Part shown: one piece after another, positions 1 to 8,370 of the stretch
Position numbering within the stretch: the first letter of the stretch is position 1
Layout: the number at the start of each line of letters is the position of its first letter
Origin: SIG450 sp045658425
Lineage (GTDB): Bacteria > Bacillota > Clostridia > UMGS1840 > HGM11507
DNA: 18,997 nucleotides
NCBI GenBank assembly: GCA_045658425.1
Contig: JAZOVB010000167.1
Span: forward strand, 1-18,997
Reading direction: 5' to 3'
Made by a program: the position numbers and the translations under genes
The notes under the pieces: model-generated
What the model was told of the DNA's origin: nothing
The model's input: only the letters and a program-made list of their open reading frames with translations
Databases searched by the model: none

Positions 1-1
1 A

Positions 2-2755
2 CATGGCTACGATCCGACTTACCTTTCACTTAGCGTAACAGAAGATGGAACCGCACAAAATAAAATTTTAATAAGAAGCCTAAATGACGGCGAGGCGGTA
101 TTTGGCGGCGAAAGTATTATTACAATAAATTCAGATTACACCACTCTTTCAGGAATTTCCTTTGTGGAAAACAAGGGCGCAGATTCCTGTTCGGTTCTTG
201 TGAAGGGGTGCAGTAATTCAAGGGTGACCGGCTGTTATTTTAAAACCTGTGGTGCTGTGGCAACAGGCTCCATTTTGTATCTTGGAAAGAGTGCAAAAAA
301 TATCAGTGTGGACAATAACCTTTTTGAAGATTCAAGAGCACTTTCCGTTGTTGCATTTGGTAATACTGATACTTCATTTGATAATAGCGCAACAGATAAT
401 CTGATTTATGATAATTTGTTTATAAATATTAAAAGCGTTAGTTCTGCTTATAGTGGCACTACTAATGGTATGGAATGTATTCAGCTTGGTCAATCTCCAA
501 AAGACGGAGTAAAGCTTAATAATAGGGTTTCTCATAATATGTTTTATAATGTTACGGGAGATGGTTCTGAAATTATTTCCAATAAATCAAATGGAAATAT
601 ATATAAGAACAACACTTTTTATAACTGTAACTCAAGCCCTACCTTACGTAACGGAGATGAGTGCGAGTTTTCAGGAAACTTTATCATAAATTGTAAATAT
701 GCATTAAGAACCTTTGGAAAAAATCATAAAATAGAAAATAACTATATTTATAAAACAGGTCATATTGCCTTTGATGCAGGTTATCAGATTTTAGATAAAA
801 TTATTTATTCTTCAGCAGATAACTGTCAAGTTAAAGGAAATATGATAATAAAACCAAAGGATAGTGCCATCTACTACGGCAGATTTTATGATACCTTAAA
901 TTTAAGAAATACTCTGGCAAGCAACATAATAGCTGAGGACAACTATATATATGCGGATAAAGACAAGGTATGTACTTATCATGCTGTTATTAATCCGATT
1001 GACTTGTCAGATAATATCATAATAGATGACGGAATCAGTGATATTCCAACCTTTGATGGTGAACTTTATATAACATCGCAAATAAATTTTTCAACATCAG
1101 AATTATATAGACCTGAGGAGTTAAATATATGGTGGAAAGATGTTATGCCACAAATAAAAGGGTATAGCACATTGGAAGAAAAAGGCACAATTTTAGGATA
1201 TACACCATATAAAACAGCATTTTCGCTTTGCTCAGGAGATACTTTTGATGTAACTACTCTTGCAGGTACGGTAAGAGTAAGTGGCGGAAGCTATAAGGTT
1301 AATCCGGCAGATGTTTCATATACCTTGGAGGATGAAACTTACACTTCATTATCAGGAGATATATTAACTGCCACAAATAACACGGGAGAAATACAAGAGG
1401 TAATTCTTAATTCCTCTTATGCAGGCTTTGATAACCGTATTACAATTTCTGTTTATCCGAAGGCACCATACTCTGATATAACGAAAGACCATTTTGACTA
1501 TCAGACCGGTGTTGATTTAAAAGTGCTTTCAGGTTCGACTTTATGGGAATCAGGTACTGATGGTTCAATAGAATATAAGGGAACTTCAAGCACAAAAATC
1601 ATTCTTCCGACTTATACCCATAAGGATGATTTCAATCTGGAATTCGATTTAACCTTAAATTCTGATAATCCTTCTTCGGCAAATCTTGAATTTTTGTTTG
1701 GATATGATGTGATTTCCGGTACAGCGCATCGTATAAAGCTTTTAAATAACGGCGGTGTATTCCTTACAAGTGACAATAGTACAAGAAGTGGAGAACTTGT
1801 AAAACAATTGGAAACCGGCGTAACAAAAAGATTTAAGATAACCAAAAGAGATGAAGTTTTGGTTGTTTCTTACGGAGATGATATTGTTGCAATGGCAGAA
1901 CTTCCTGAAGAAATAAGCGGTAAATTCGGATTTAATCTGTCAGGATGCAATATAAAACTTGAGAATATAGATATATTTGAAGAAAAAGCAGAGAGTGTTG
2001 TTCCGGAAACGGTTTCAATGACTTACAGCCGTATTGATGACAATTCGATAAAAGTTAATTATACATCTATTGGTAACTACATATACAGATTGTTTAAAGA
2101 CGGAATTTGCTTGGGTGAGTCGGGCGAATCATCAAACTTTGTTGACGTATCCGTTACAATGGATGAAGCCCATGAGTATAAGCTTTATGCTTACGATAAA
2201 AATGGGATTTTAGTTGGCTTAGGAGAGCTTACGCTTACAATCACAGAACCATCTTCAGGTGAATATTTCAAAATTTCAGATGTACTTGTTAAAGTCGGGG
2301 AAAACGGCAGTTATGTTGCGAACCATTATAAATCTTCAAACAGATTTTTAGATGAGGATACTGAGATATATGATGATCGTGATTACACATATAGCAGTCT
2401 TCCGGAAATGTTTAAGGATTGCGGATATATACTTACAAGAAACGCAGACAGAGCTCTTGATTCATTTAAAACGGCTATGAACGACTGGCTTAAATTTAAA
2501 ATCAATCAGCCTGCAACTGTGTATATAGTTCTTCAGGCTTCTCATACCGTTCCATCCTGGCTGGCTGACTGGGCTGTATACTCCAAAGATACAATTTCAA
2601 CTGATACCCTGAGTTCAACTAAGGTTTATTTAAAGCATTTTGATGCAGGAGATGTGACTATAGGTAGTTTCAGTACTTTATCGGCAAATTACAGTGTTAT
2701 AGTTAAACCTGACACTATGCCTGAACCGGTTGAAATTACAAGAAGCTTTAAATAA
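2..2755 (+). CDS. PL6-type (chondroitinase B/alginate lyase-like) secreted polysaccharide lyase, 5' partial
   Basis: The reading frame is open from base 2, so the true start and any signal peptide lie before the window. The GTG at 164 is internal. 917 residues are visible. Residues about 1-330 form a right-handed beta-helix with many Asn-rich turns. They carry a signature of polysaccharide lyase family 6: EIISNKS (Lys195) followed 21 residues later by TLRNG (Arg216). This is the same spacing as the catalytic Lys250/Arg271 pair known in chondroitinase B. Family members cleave uronic-acid polysaccharides by beta-elimination. Of the paired acidic calcium ligands seen in many members, the second (in EII) is present but the position two residues earlier is Gly. 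After the helix come a linker, a concanavalin/LamG-like beta-sandwich (about 497-666), an Fn3-like segment (about 684-755) and an unclassified C-terminal beta domain (about 769-917). No SLH or anchor motif is seen. The GH29 gene follows 59 bp later without a terminator, suggesting cotranscription. The fold is fairly sure; the substrate is not, since the neighbours point to a rhamnose/fucose polymer rather than alginate. Confidence 0.8.
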   Translation, partial: HGYDPTYLSLSVTEDGTAQNKILIRSLNDGEAVFGGESIITINSDYTTLSGISFVENKGADSCSVLVKGCSNSRVTGCYFKTCGAVATGSILYLGKSAKNISVDNNLFEDSRALSVVAFGNTDTSFDNSATDNLIYDNLFINIKSVSSAYSGTTNGMECIQLGQSPKDGVKLNNRVSHNMFYNVTGDGSEIISNKSNGNIYKNNTFYNCNSSPTLRNGDECEFSGNFIINCKYALRTFGKNHKIENNYIYKTGHIAFDAGYQILDKIIYSSADNCQVKGNMIIKPKDSAIYYGRFYDTLNLRNTLASNIIAEDNYIYADKDKVCTYHAVINPIDLSDNIIIDDGISDIPTFDGELYITSQINFSTSELYRPEELNIWWKDVMPQIKGYSTLEEKGTILGYTPYKTAFSLCSGDTFDVTTLAGTVRVSGGSYKVNPADVSYTLEDETYTSLSGDILTATNNTGEIQEVILNSSYAGFDNRITISVYPKAPYSDITKDHFDYQTGVDLKVLSGSTLWESGTDGSIEYKGTSSTKIILPTYTHKDDFNLEFDLTLNSDNPSSANLEFLFGYDVISGTAHRIKLLNNGGVFLTSDNSTRSGELVKQLETGVTKRFKITKRDEVLVVSYGDDIVAMAELPEEISGKFGFNLSGCNIKLENIDIFEEKAESVVPETVSMTYSRIDDNSIKVNYTSIGNYIYRLFKDGICLGESGESSNFVDVSVTMDEAHEYKLYAYDKNGILVGLGELTLTITEPSSGEYFKISDVLVKVGENGSYVANHYKSSNRFLDEDTEIYDDRDYTYSSLPEMFKDCGYILTRNADRALDSFKTAMNDWLKFKINQPATVYIVLQASHTVPSWLADWAVYSKDTISTDTLSSTKVYLKHFDAGDVTIGSFSTLSANYSVIVKPDTMPEPVEITRSFK

Positions 2756-2814
2756 AGAATTAATGAACAAAGAACATTTATGAAATATCAAAAAGATACA
2801 AAGGGTGATTAAAA

Positions 2815-4050
2815 ATGGAAATACCTGTACCGAAACAATATATACTGGATTTTGAGCAAATGGGAATGGGAATGTTTGTTCATTGGGGGCTTTATTCTCA
2901 GCTTAACCGTGGTGAATGGATATTTAAGCGCGGAGAAGAAATGGATTTTTCTGAGTATAAAAAACTTAAAGATACTTTTACAGCAGAAGATTTTGATACA
3001 GAAGAACTTGTTCTTACTGCAAAAGATGCAGGTTGCAAATATATATGTCTTACTACAAAGCATCATGAAGGATTCTGCCTATACGATACAAAAGGTCTTA
3101 ATGATTTTGATGTTATGAATACACCTTGTAAAAGAGATCTTATAAAAGAATTTGTTACTGCGTGCAGAAAGCATAATATTAAGCCATTTTTCTACCATGC
3201 AACTCTTGATTGGTACAAAGGCGGACCATATTGTGACTTTGAAGAATTTTTAGAGTATCTTAGAAAAAACGTAGAACTTTTATGCACAAATTATGGTGAA
3301 ATAGGCGGCTTTTGGTTTGACGGGAATTCTTCAAGACCAGATGCTGACTGGCAGGTTGATAAAATGTATAAAATCATCAGAAAATATCAGCCTGAAGCAA
3401 TGATAATAAATAATACAGGAATGAAAAAAAGAGGTTTTATCGGAAGTGATGAAATAGATTCCGTTACTTATGAGCAGGGAAGACCTGAACCAATGAACAG
3501 AGCTGGAATGAAAAAATATGTTGCTGCAGAAATGTGTGAAACGTTAAATGACCATTGGGGTTTTGCAACTGATTTTAATTACAAATCACCTGCTTTGATA
3601 ATTGAAAACCTATGTAAGTGCAGAAAAGTCGGGGCGAATTTTTTAATTAATATAGGCCCTTACGGTCAAGGTAAAATTGATCCGTTCCAGAAAGAATTTT
3701 TAAAACTTATAGGAAATTGGATAAATGTATTTGGAGAGGCGATATATGAAGGCAGACCTTATCCTACAAAATCAATTGGAGAGCATTTTATTCTGAAAGG
3801 GAAAAATAAACTTTATATATTTTTTATTCAGCCCGGTGTTCAGCGTGAAGAAATGGTAAGTGTTAACGGAAATTACAAAGGCCCTTATGCCTTTTCAGGA
3901 GTAAAAGATACAATAAAAAATATCAGGTGGATGGATAATAAGGAGCCATTTGAATTTACACAAAATGGAGATTTGCTGGCAGTCAATTTTACCGGACAGC
4001 CTTATGGAATCTCTTACGCTGTACGCGTTGCTGAAGCAGAAATTTTATAA
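2815..4050 (+). CDS. Alpha-L-fucosidase, GH29, cytoplasmic
   Basis: A 411-residue protein with GH29 hallmarks: an N-terminal GMFVHWGLYS motif, TTKHHEGFCLYDTK (about 80-93), GGFWFDG with the expected nucleophile Asp169, and an ETLNDHWGF segment like the family WEt..t.ndsWGY motif. The catalytic barrel ends near residue 320 and a short beta-sandwich tail follows. GH29 enzymes release terminal alpha-L-fucose with retention of configuration. There is no signal peptide or membrane segment, so it should act on imported oligosaccharides. The start is supported by AAGGGTGAT eight bases upstream of the ATG. The sugar-binding lipoprotein gene begins 18 bp after the stop, so the two are almost certainly cotranscribed. 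The subfamily (broad or linkage-restricted) cannot be decided by eye, and activity on related deoxy-sugars is possible. Confidence 0.9.
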   Translation: MEIPVPKQYILDFEQMGMGMFVHWGLYSQLNRGEWIFKRGEEMDFSEYKKLKDTFTAEDFDTEELVLTAKDAGCKYICLTTKHHEGFCLYDTKGLNDFDVMNTPCKRDLIKEFVTACRKHNIKPFFYHATLDWYKGGPYCDFEEFLEYLRKNVELLCTNYGEIGGFWFDGNSSRPDADWQVDKMYKIIRKYQPEAMIINNTGMKKRGFIGSDEIDSVTYEQGRPEPMNRAGMKKYVAAEMCETLNDHWGFATDFNYKSPALIIENLCKCRKVGANFLINIGPYGQGKIDPFQKEFLKLIGNWINVFGEAIYEGRPYPTKSIGEHFILKGKNKLYIFFIQPGVQREEMVSVNGNYKGPYAFSGVKDTIKNIRWMDNKEPFEFTQNGDLLAVNFTGQPYGISYAVRVAEAEIL

Positions 4051-4068
4051 AAAAGGAGAGAAAAAAAG

Positions 4069-5643
4069 ATGAAAAAATTTTTAAACTTATTATTGGCGGT
4101 TGTTCTTATCACAGGCTGTTTTGCAGGTTGTACTAAGAACGATAATAATTCACAAGTGGAAACTTACTCAAAAGAGGATTTAACTGTTGAAAAAATCGGA
4201 GATTACGGCGAACTAAAGCTTCCTTTTGCAAATGGCGAAAAAATTGAAATAGTTATTGCAACCGATTTGACAAATCTTAATGACAGTCTGATTATTAAAG
4301 AACTTAGAAAGAGAACAGGTGCAGACATTGATATTACAGAAATCCCTGTTGCTACCGAGAAAGATAAAATCAATACAATTATTGCCGGTGGGGATCTTCC
4401 GCATATAATGAATGCAGGAACAAGCGCAAGCGATATAGGTATCCAGGGCGGTTTTGTTGCATTGGATGAAAATCTTGACTTAATGCCTAACTTCAAAAAA
4501 ATCTTCTTTGATGAAACCCAAAAATATAAAACAGAAGATTTTGCAAAATGGTTACAGGCTGAAGACGGACATATATACCAATTTCCTGTATGGGATATTC
4601 AAAGAGAAGTAAATCACGGTTTCTTATACAGAAAAGATGTTTTTGATAAACACGGAATTAAAATGTGGAATACAACAGAAGAATTCTATGAAACATTAAA
4701 AGAATTAAAAAATTTATATCCTGATTCAATCCCTCTTACTTCTAAAAATAAAATGGAATTATTTATGGATTTTGCAGGTATGTGGAATATCCGTTCTTAT
4801 AAGCCATGGACACCATATTTTGATGAAGATACAGGAGTATGGAAACAGAGTCTTACAGACCCGAAAATGAAGGAAATTGCTGATTTTATTAAGAAACTTT
4901 ATAACGAAAAATTATTAGACCCTGAGTTTTTAACTATTACAACACCTCAGTGGACTTCAAATATGACTAATAAGAACAGATCATTTATATCTTTTGACTG
5001 GATAGGAAGACTTGATCCTCTTACTTTACAGTCTTCTGAATCAATCCCGGGATATGATTTAAGATTCGGAAATCCTATAGGAACAGGAAAGTTGAGAACT
5101 CTTGATAAAGTATGGGGCGGCCAGAGTGTTGCAAATATCGAAAACAAAGAAATTGCTATGCAGGTTTTAGATTATCTTCTTAGTGAATCCGGTGCAATCC
5201 TTACCACAATGGGTATCGAAGGCGTAACTTATGAAATGGGTGATAACGGCAAAGCTAAGTATCTTGGTATGGAATCAGAAAGTGAGATTTCAACTACAAC
5301 ACTTGGAAACAAATACGGACTTTTTGCTTTACCTCAGATAAGATACGATAAAAGATCCAAATATTATGATTATACCGAGAGAGAACAGGAAGCACAGGAT
5401 TTAATAAACAATAAAGCCGATGGCGGATATAATCCGTTTGACCCTGTTTTAGTATTTACAGGTGAAGAACTTGAATTTGTAAATGAAGTTCAGCCTAAAA
5501 TTAAAAAGGCTGCTGAAGAATTCTTTATGCAGTATATTACAGGTGTAAAAACTTGGGAAGAATGGGTAAAAGAATCTGAAAAATTAGGTTCTGGAGAGCT
5601 TGTTAAGATTTATAATCAGGCTTATGATAGAAATTATAAATAA
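4069..5643 (+). CDS. Extracellular sugar-binding lipoprotein of a CUT1-type ABC importer (LplA-like)
   Basis: 524 residues. The N-terminus is a lipoprotein signal peptide, with Lys2-Lys3, a hydrophobic stretch and ITGC (Cys17) or FAGC (Cys21) as candidate lipobox. The mature protein would be tethered to the outer face of the membrane and capture oligosaccharides. The length and the C-terminal pattern (QPKIKKAAEEFFMQYITG, then TWEEWVKE, then IYNQAYDRNYK) match the large Firmicutes solute-binding proteins related to LplA, which normally pair with LplB/YtcP permeases. No permease or ATPase gene lies in this window, so its membrane partners must be encoded elsewhere or upstream. The start has AAAAGGAG in front. 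It lies 18 bp after the fucosidase gene and is followed by a strong terminator, making it the last gene of its operon. The ligand is unknown; a fucose- or rhamnose-containing oligosaccharide is inferred from context. Confidence 0.88.
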   Translation: MKKFLNLLLAVVLITGCFAGCTKNDNNSQVETYSKEDLTVEKIGDYGELKLPFANGEKIEIVIATDLTNLNDSLIIKELRKRTGADIDITEIPVATEKDKINTIIAGGDLPHIMNAGTSASDIGIQGGFVALDENLDLMPNFKKIFFDETQKYKTEDFAKWLQAEDGHIYQFPVWDIQREVNHGFLYRKDVFDKHGIKMWNTTEEFYETLKELKNLYPDSIPLTSKNKMELFMDFAGMWNIRSYKPWTPYFDEDTGVWKQSLTDPKMKEIADFIKKLYNEKLLDPEFLTITTPQWTSNMTNKNRSFISFDWIGRLDPLTLQSSESIPGYDLRFGNPIGTGKLRTLDKVWGGQSVANIENKEIAMQVLDYLLSESGAILTTMGIEGVTYEMGDNGKAKYLGMESESEISTTTLGNKYGLFALPQIRYDKRSKYYDYTEREQEAQDLINNKADGGYNPFDPVLVFTGEELEFVNEVQPKIKKAAEEFFMQYITGVKTWEEWVKESEKLGSGELVKIYNQAYDRNYK

Positions 5644-5691
5644 GAATATATAAGAACCTTTTTGTATTAATTTGCAATAATATTCAGCTTA

Positions 5692-5735
5692 AGGAAGTTG
5701 TTATAGTGACTCCCTATAACAACTTCTTACTTTTT
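5692..5735 (+). terminator. Rho-independent terminator after the sugar-binding lipoprotein gene
   Basis: A perfect 13-bp stem, GAAGTTGTTATAG (5694-5706) with CTATAACAACTTC (5714-5726), encloses a 7-base loop, extends two more pairs at its base and is followed by ACTTTTTATT. It separates the lyase/fucosidase/lipoprotein unit from the oxidoreductase unit. Confidence 0.88.
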
Positions 5736-5761
5736 ATTGTGAATAAACACAACAAGGTTAT

Positions 5762-5796
5762 CTGAAAGACCCGAACTTTCAGTTCGTGAGTTTTTT
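5762..5796 (+). promoter_or_regulatory. Overlapping hairpins with U-tract before the oxidoreductase gene (second terminator or attenuator)
   Basis: Two alternative hairpins share bases. CTGAAAG (5762-5768) can pair with CTTTCAG (5776-5782). CGAAC (5772-5776) can pair with GTTCG (5782-5786), and a TTTTTT run follows at 5791-5796. The second looks like a short intrinsic terminator and the first would exclude it. No known riboswitch class was recognised. It could simply be a backup terminator for the upstream operon. Confidence 0.4.
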
Positions 5797-5831
5797 GTGA
5801 TGTTCTTATTCAAGATTTGAGAGGAAATATT

Positions 5832-6812
5832 ATGTTTAAAATATGTGTTATAGGTTGCGGAGGAATGTCACGCGGTGGGCATGGTCCTTCCTTTAAAAAA
5901 TATAAAGAAGATTATAGTGATGTTTGTCTTGCTGCTTGCTGTGATTTAGATGAGGAAAAGGCAAAAAAATATAAAGAAGATTTCGGGTTTGAAAAATATT
6001 ACACAAATTACGATGAAATGTTTGAAACAGAAAAACCGGATGTTGTTTGCCTGATGGCACCTGTCAGCTTAACAAAACAATTATCAGTTGATGTAATCAA
6101 AAAAGGTTATAATATCATTATGGAAAAACCTCCGGGTGCATCAAGTGAAGAAACAAGAGAAATGATAAAAGCAGGAGAAGAAAGCGGTCTTTTTGTACGT
6201 TGTGCTTTTAACAGAAGATATACTCCATTAATAATAAAATTAAAAGAACAACTAAAGGATAAGAAAATATATAATATAACTTATCAGATGTATCGTACCA
6301 ACCGAAAAGAAAAAACATTTTACACTACTGCAATCCACGCAATTGATGCAGTTAAAAATATTGTTGGCTCTGATTATAAAAAGGTAAATATTTCATTTCA
6401 GGAGCTACCGGAAGTTGGCGAGGGTGTAGCAAACTTCTATCTTGACTGCGATTTCGAATGTGGCGCAAAAGGGTTTGTTTCGCTTGTTCCTATGGGTGGC
6501 ACAGTGTGTGAAAGAATAACTGTTAATACTGAAGGTGAATCTTACTTTGTAGAATTACCATTCTGGAATAACCTTGATGTGCCGGGGAGAATACGTGGAA
6601 TTAAAGGTAACGAAATCATACTTGACGTATCAGGCGCAGAACTTATTGATTCAGGTGAAATGTTTGAAGAAATGGGATTTTATGAAGAAAATCGAAGTTT
6701 TTTTGAACTTATAAGAAGAGGTGTTGAACCATTTAGTGATTTAAACTCAGGATTACAGTCAATTGAGATTGCAGAATGTCTTGAAAAAAGAATTGCAGTA
6801 TACGAAAAATAA
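5832..6812 (+). CDS. Gfo/Idh/MocA-family NAD(P)-dependent oxidoreductase
   Basis: 326 residues. The N-terminal Rossmann fold has ICVIGCGGMSRGGHG (4-18), an acidic CDLD at the end of the second strand, and the family motif MEKPPG with Glu98-Lys99-Pro100. CAFNRRY (about 124-130) begins the C-terminal alpha/beta sheet domain. A His in TAIHAID sits where the family often places a catalytic His. Members oxidise or reduce hydroxyls of sugars, inositols or uronates with NAD(P)H. The ATG at 5832 is chosen because GAGAGG lies 7-8 bases upstream; a TTG at 5817 in the same frame lacks this. It opens the second transcription unit, followed after 138 bp by the SGNH genes. The substrate cannot be read; a role in processing an unusual sugar of the imported oligosaccharide is inferred. 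Confidence 0.87.
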   Translation: MFKICVIGCGGMSRGGHGPSFKKYKEDYSDVCLAACCDLDEEKAKKYKEDFGFEKYYTNYDEMFETEKPDVVCLMAPVSLTKQLSVDVIKKGYNIIMEKPPGASSEETREMIKAGEESGLFVRCAFNRRYTPLIIKLKEQLKDKKIYNITYQMYRTNRKEKTFYTTAIHAIDAVKNIVGSDYKKVNISFQELPEVGEGVANFYLDCDFECGAKGFVSLVPMGGTVCERITVNTEGESYFVELPFWNNLDVPGRIRGIKGNEIILDVSGAELIDSGEMFEEMGFYEENRSFFELIRRGVEPFSDLNSGLQSIEIAECLEKRIAVYEK

Positions 6813-6890
6813 AAGTTTTATAATAGAGATTCAAGTCGGTATTTTTAATGATTTTGTAAAAATATATGATTTTAAAAAAGAATATACGGC

Positions 6891-6918
6891 TTGTTTCTCT
6901 TTATTATAGTTATATAAA
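6891..6918 (+). promoter_or_regulatory. Weak candidate sigma-A promoter before the tandem SGNH genes
   Basis: TTGTTT (6891-6896) and TATAAA (6913-6918) are separated by 16 bases in the 138-bp gap after the oxidoreductase gene. The region is very AT-rich, so a chance match is quite possible. It would allow the esterase-rhamnosidase genes to be expressed independently. Confidence 0.3.
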
Positions 6919-6950
6919 AATATTTGAAAAATACATAAACAGGTGAAAAA

Positions 6951-7673
6951 ATGAGAATTATTGATAAAATAATACGAAAGCAAAATGATAATAAAAATTA
7001 TCCTGGAGTAACTATCGCCTTTTTGGGAGATAGTGTAACACAAGGATGTTTTGAGGTATATAAAAAAGGAGAAGGGATAGAAACAGTTTTCGATAAAAGT
7101 TGTGCTTATCATAAATATTTTGCCCAAATATTTGAGGTAATATGTCCCAACGTGCCTTTTAATATAATAAACGCAGGAATAAGCGGGGCCACAGCCACAT
7201 TTTCACTTGCTATGATTGATGAACTTGTTTTAAATCACAAACCTGATGTTACCGTTGTGTGCTTTGGTCTTAATGATTCAATGCAGGGGAAAGAGAAAGT
7301 AAATGAATATGTGAACGGATTATCTCAAATATTTGATAAACTTAATGCTATTGATTCTGAAATTATTTTTATGACTCCTAATATGGCTTGCACAGAGATA
7401 AGTCCACATATAAATGACGATTTAATAAGAGAAATAGCAGAAAGATGGTGCGATAATCAAAATAGCGGTAATTTAGATTTATACATAAATAGCGCCCTAA
7501 AATTATGTAATGAAAAAAATATTACCGTATGTGACTGTTATATAAAATGGAAAAAAATGAGTCAAGCAGGAATAAATATAACAGAACTTTTGTCAAATAA
7601 AATAAACCATCCGTCCAGGGAAATGAATCGTTTGTTTGCATATTCTTTAGCAGAAACAATTTTTGATATATAA
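6951..7673 (+). CDS. SGNH/GDSL-type esterase (first of tandem pair)
   Basis: 240 residues with SGNH-hydrolase blocks in order: FLGDSVTQG (nucleophile Ser28), NAGISGAT (Gly of block II, about 76-79), FGLNDS (Asn108) and INHPSREMN (His220). The Asp usually three residues before the catalytic His is not in place (KINH), so this protein may use a Ser-His dyad or an Asp from elsewhere. There is no signal peptide, implying a cytoplasmic enzyme removing acetyl or other acyl groups from imported oligosaccharides. AGGTG precedes the ATG. The next gene, another SGNH hydrolase, starts 15 bp after the stop. The two are recognisably related but diverged, so this is an old duplication or a co-selected pair. 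The acyl-ester substrate is inferred only from the fold. Confidence 0.85.
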   Translation: MRIIDKIIRKQNDNKNYPGVTIAFLGDSVTQGCFEVYKKGEGIETVFDKSCAYHKYFAQIFEVICPNVPFNIINAGISGATATFSLAMIDELVLNHKPDVTVVCFGLNDSMQGKEKVNEYVNGLSQIFDKLNAIDSEIIFMTPNMACTEISPHINDDLIREIAERWCDNQNSGNLDLYINSALKLCNEKNITVCDCYIKWKKMSQAGINITELLSNKINHPSREMNRLFAYSLAETIFDI

Positions 7674-7688
7674 AAAGGAAATCTTATT

Positions 7689-8354
7689 ATGAAATTAACA
7701 GATTTAACCATAGCATTTATAGGTGACAGTATTACAGAAGGAATAGGAGCTACATCAAAAGAGTGTAGTTTTCCAAGTGTTTTTGAAAAAAATACTGATA
7801 TAAAAAAATCACTTAATTATGGATTGAGCGGGACAAGAATTGCAGGGCAGAAGAAAACATTTATGAATTATCATGAGTGGGATAATGATTTTATTTCCCG
7901 TGTTGACATTATGGATAGCAGTGCGGATTGTGTTATTGTATGCGGAGGGATAAATGACTATATGCACGGCGATGCTGAACTAGGCAGCTTAGACGATTCT
8001 ACGGAATACACTTTCTACGGTGCAATGAATATCCTGATTAATAAGCTTAAAAATAAATTTCCGCAAAAACCCCTGATTTTTATGACTCCTATTCATTTTG
8101 TTGAGGAAAAGTCACCCGAATATGCGCATATAAATAAAGGGTATTATTTTTATGAATATCTGGAAGCGATAAAAAAAGTATGTGATTATCACTCGGTTAT
8201 TGTATTTGATTTGCATTCAGAGATAGGAATTGATTCAAAAAACAAAAAAGATAAAGAAGAATTTTATTCCGATACTATCCATTTAAATGATAATGGATAT
8301 AAAATGATTGCAGAAAAATTACAAAATTTTTTAAGATGTTTAACTATTGAATAA
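7689..8354 (+). CDS. SGNH/GDSL-type esterase (second of tandem pair)
   Basis: 221 residues carrying the complete SGNH set: IGDSITEG (Ser14), NYGLSGTR (Gly45/Gly48), GGINDY (Asn89) and DTIHLN (Asp195, His198). This is the layout of small carbohydrate acetylesterases and lysophospholipase-like hydrolases. With no signal peptide it should be cytoplasmic. AAAAAGGAAA lies before the ATG. The rhamnosidase start is 16 bp after the stop, so it probably deacylates the oligosaccharide that the rhamnosidase then cleaves. That pairing is an inference from gene order; the acyl group and sugar are unknown. Confidence 0.87.
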   Translation: MKLTDLTIAFIGDSITEGIGATSKECSFPSVFEKNTDIKKSLNYGLSGTRIAGQKKTFMNYHEWDNDFISRVDIMDSSADCVIVCGGINDYMHGDAELGSLDDSTEYTFYGAMNILINKLKNKFPQKPLIFMTPIHFVEEKSPEYAHINKGYYFYEYLEAIKKVCDYHSVIVFDLHSEIGIDSKNKKDKEEFYSDTIHLNDNGYKMIAEKLQNFLRCLTIE

Positions 8355-8370
8355 AGTTCAGGAGGAAAAA

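Noticed and set aside
164..166. GTG as the start of the first gene
   Set aside because: The frame is open back to base 2 with beta-helix-like sequence and there is no ribosome binding site before this GTG, so the gene is cut by the window edge.
2809..3066. Minus-strand open frame inside the fucosidase gene
   Set aside because: It is a Cys/Phe-rich antisense shadow of the GH29 coding sequence with no ribosome binding site. The same applies to other minus-strand frames inside coding regions.
6831..7127. Minus-strand frame across the gap before the first SGNH gene
   Set aside because: It overlaps the supported SGNH gene start, has hydrophobic low-complexity content typical of AT-rich antisense sequence and lacks a start signal.
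8347..8370. TTG start for the rhamnosidase overlapping the previous gene
   Set aside because: The ATG at 8371 has a GGAGG site at proper spacing and the family homology begins after it.
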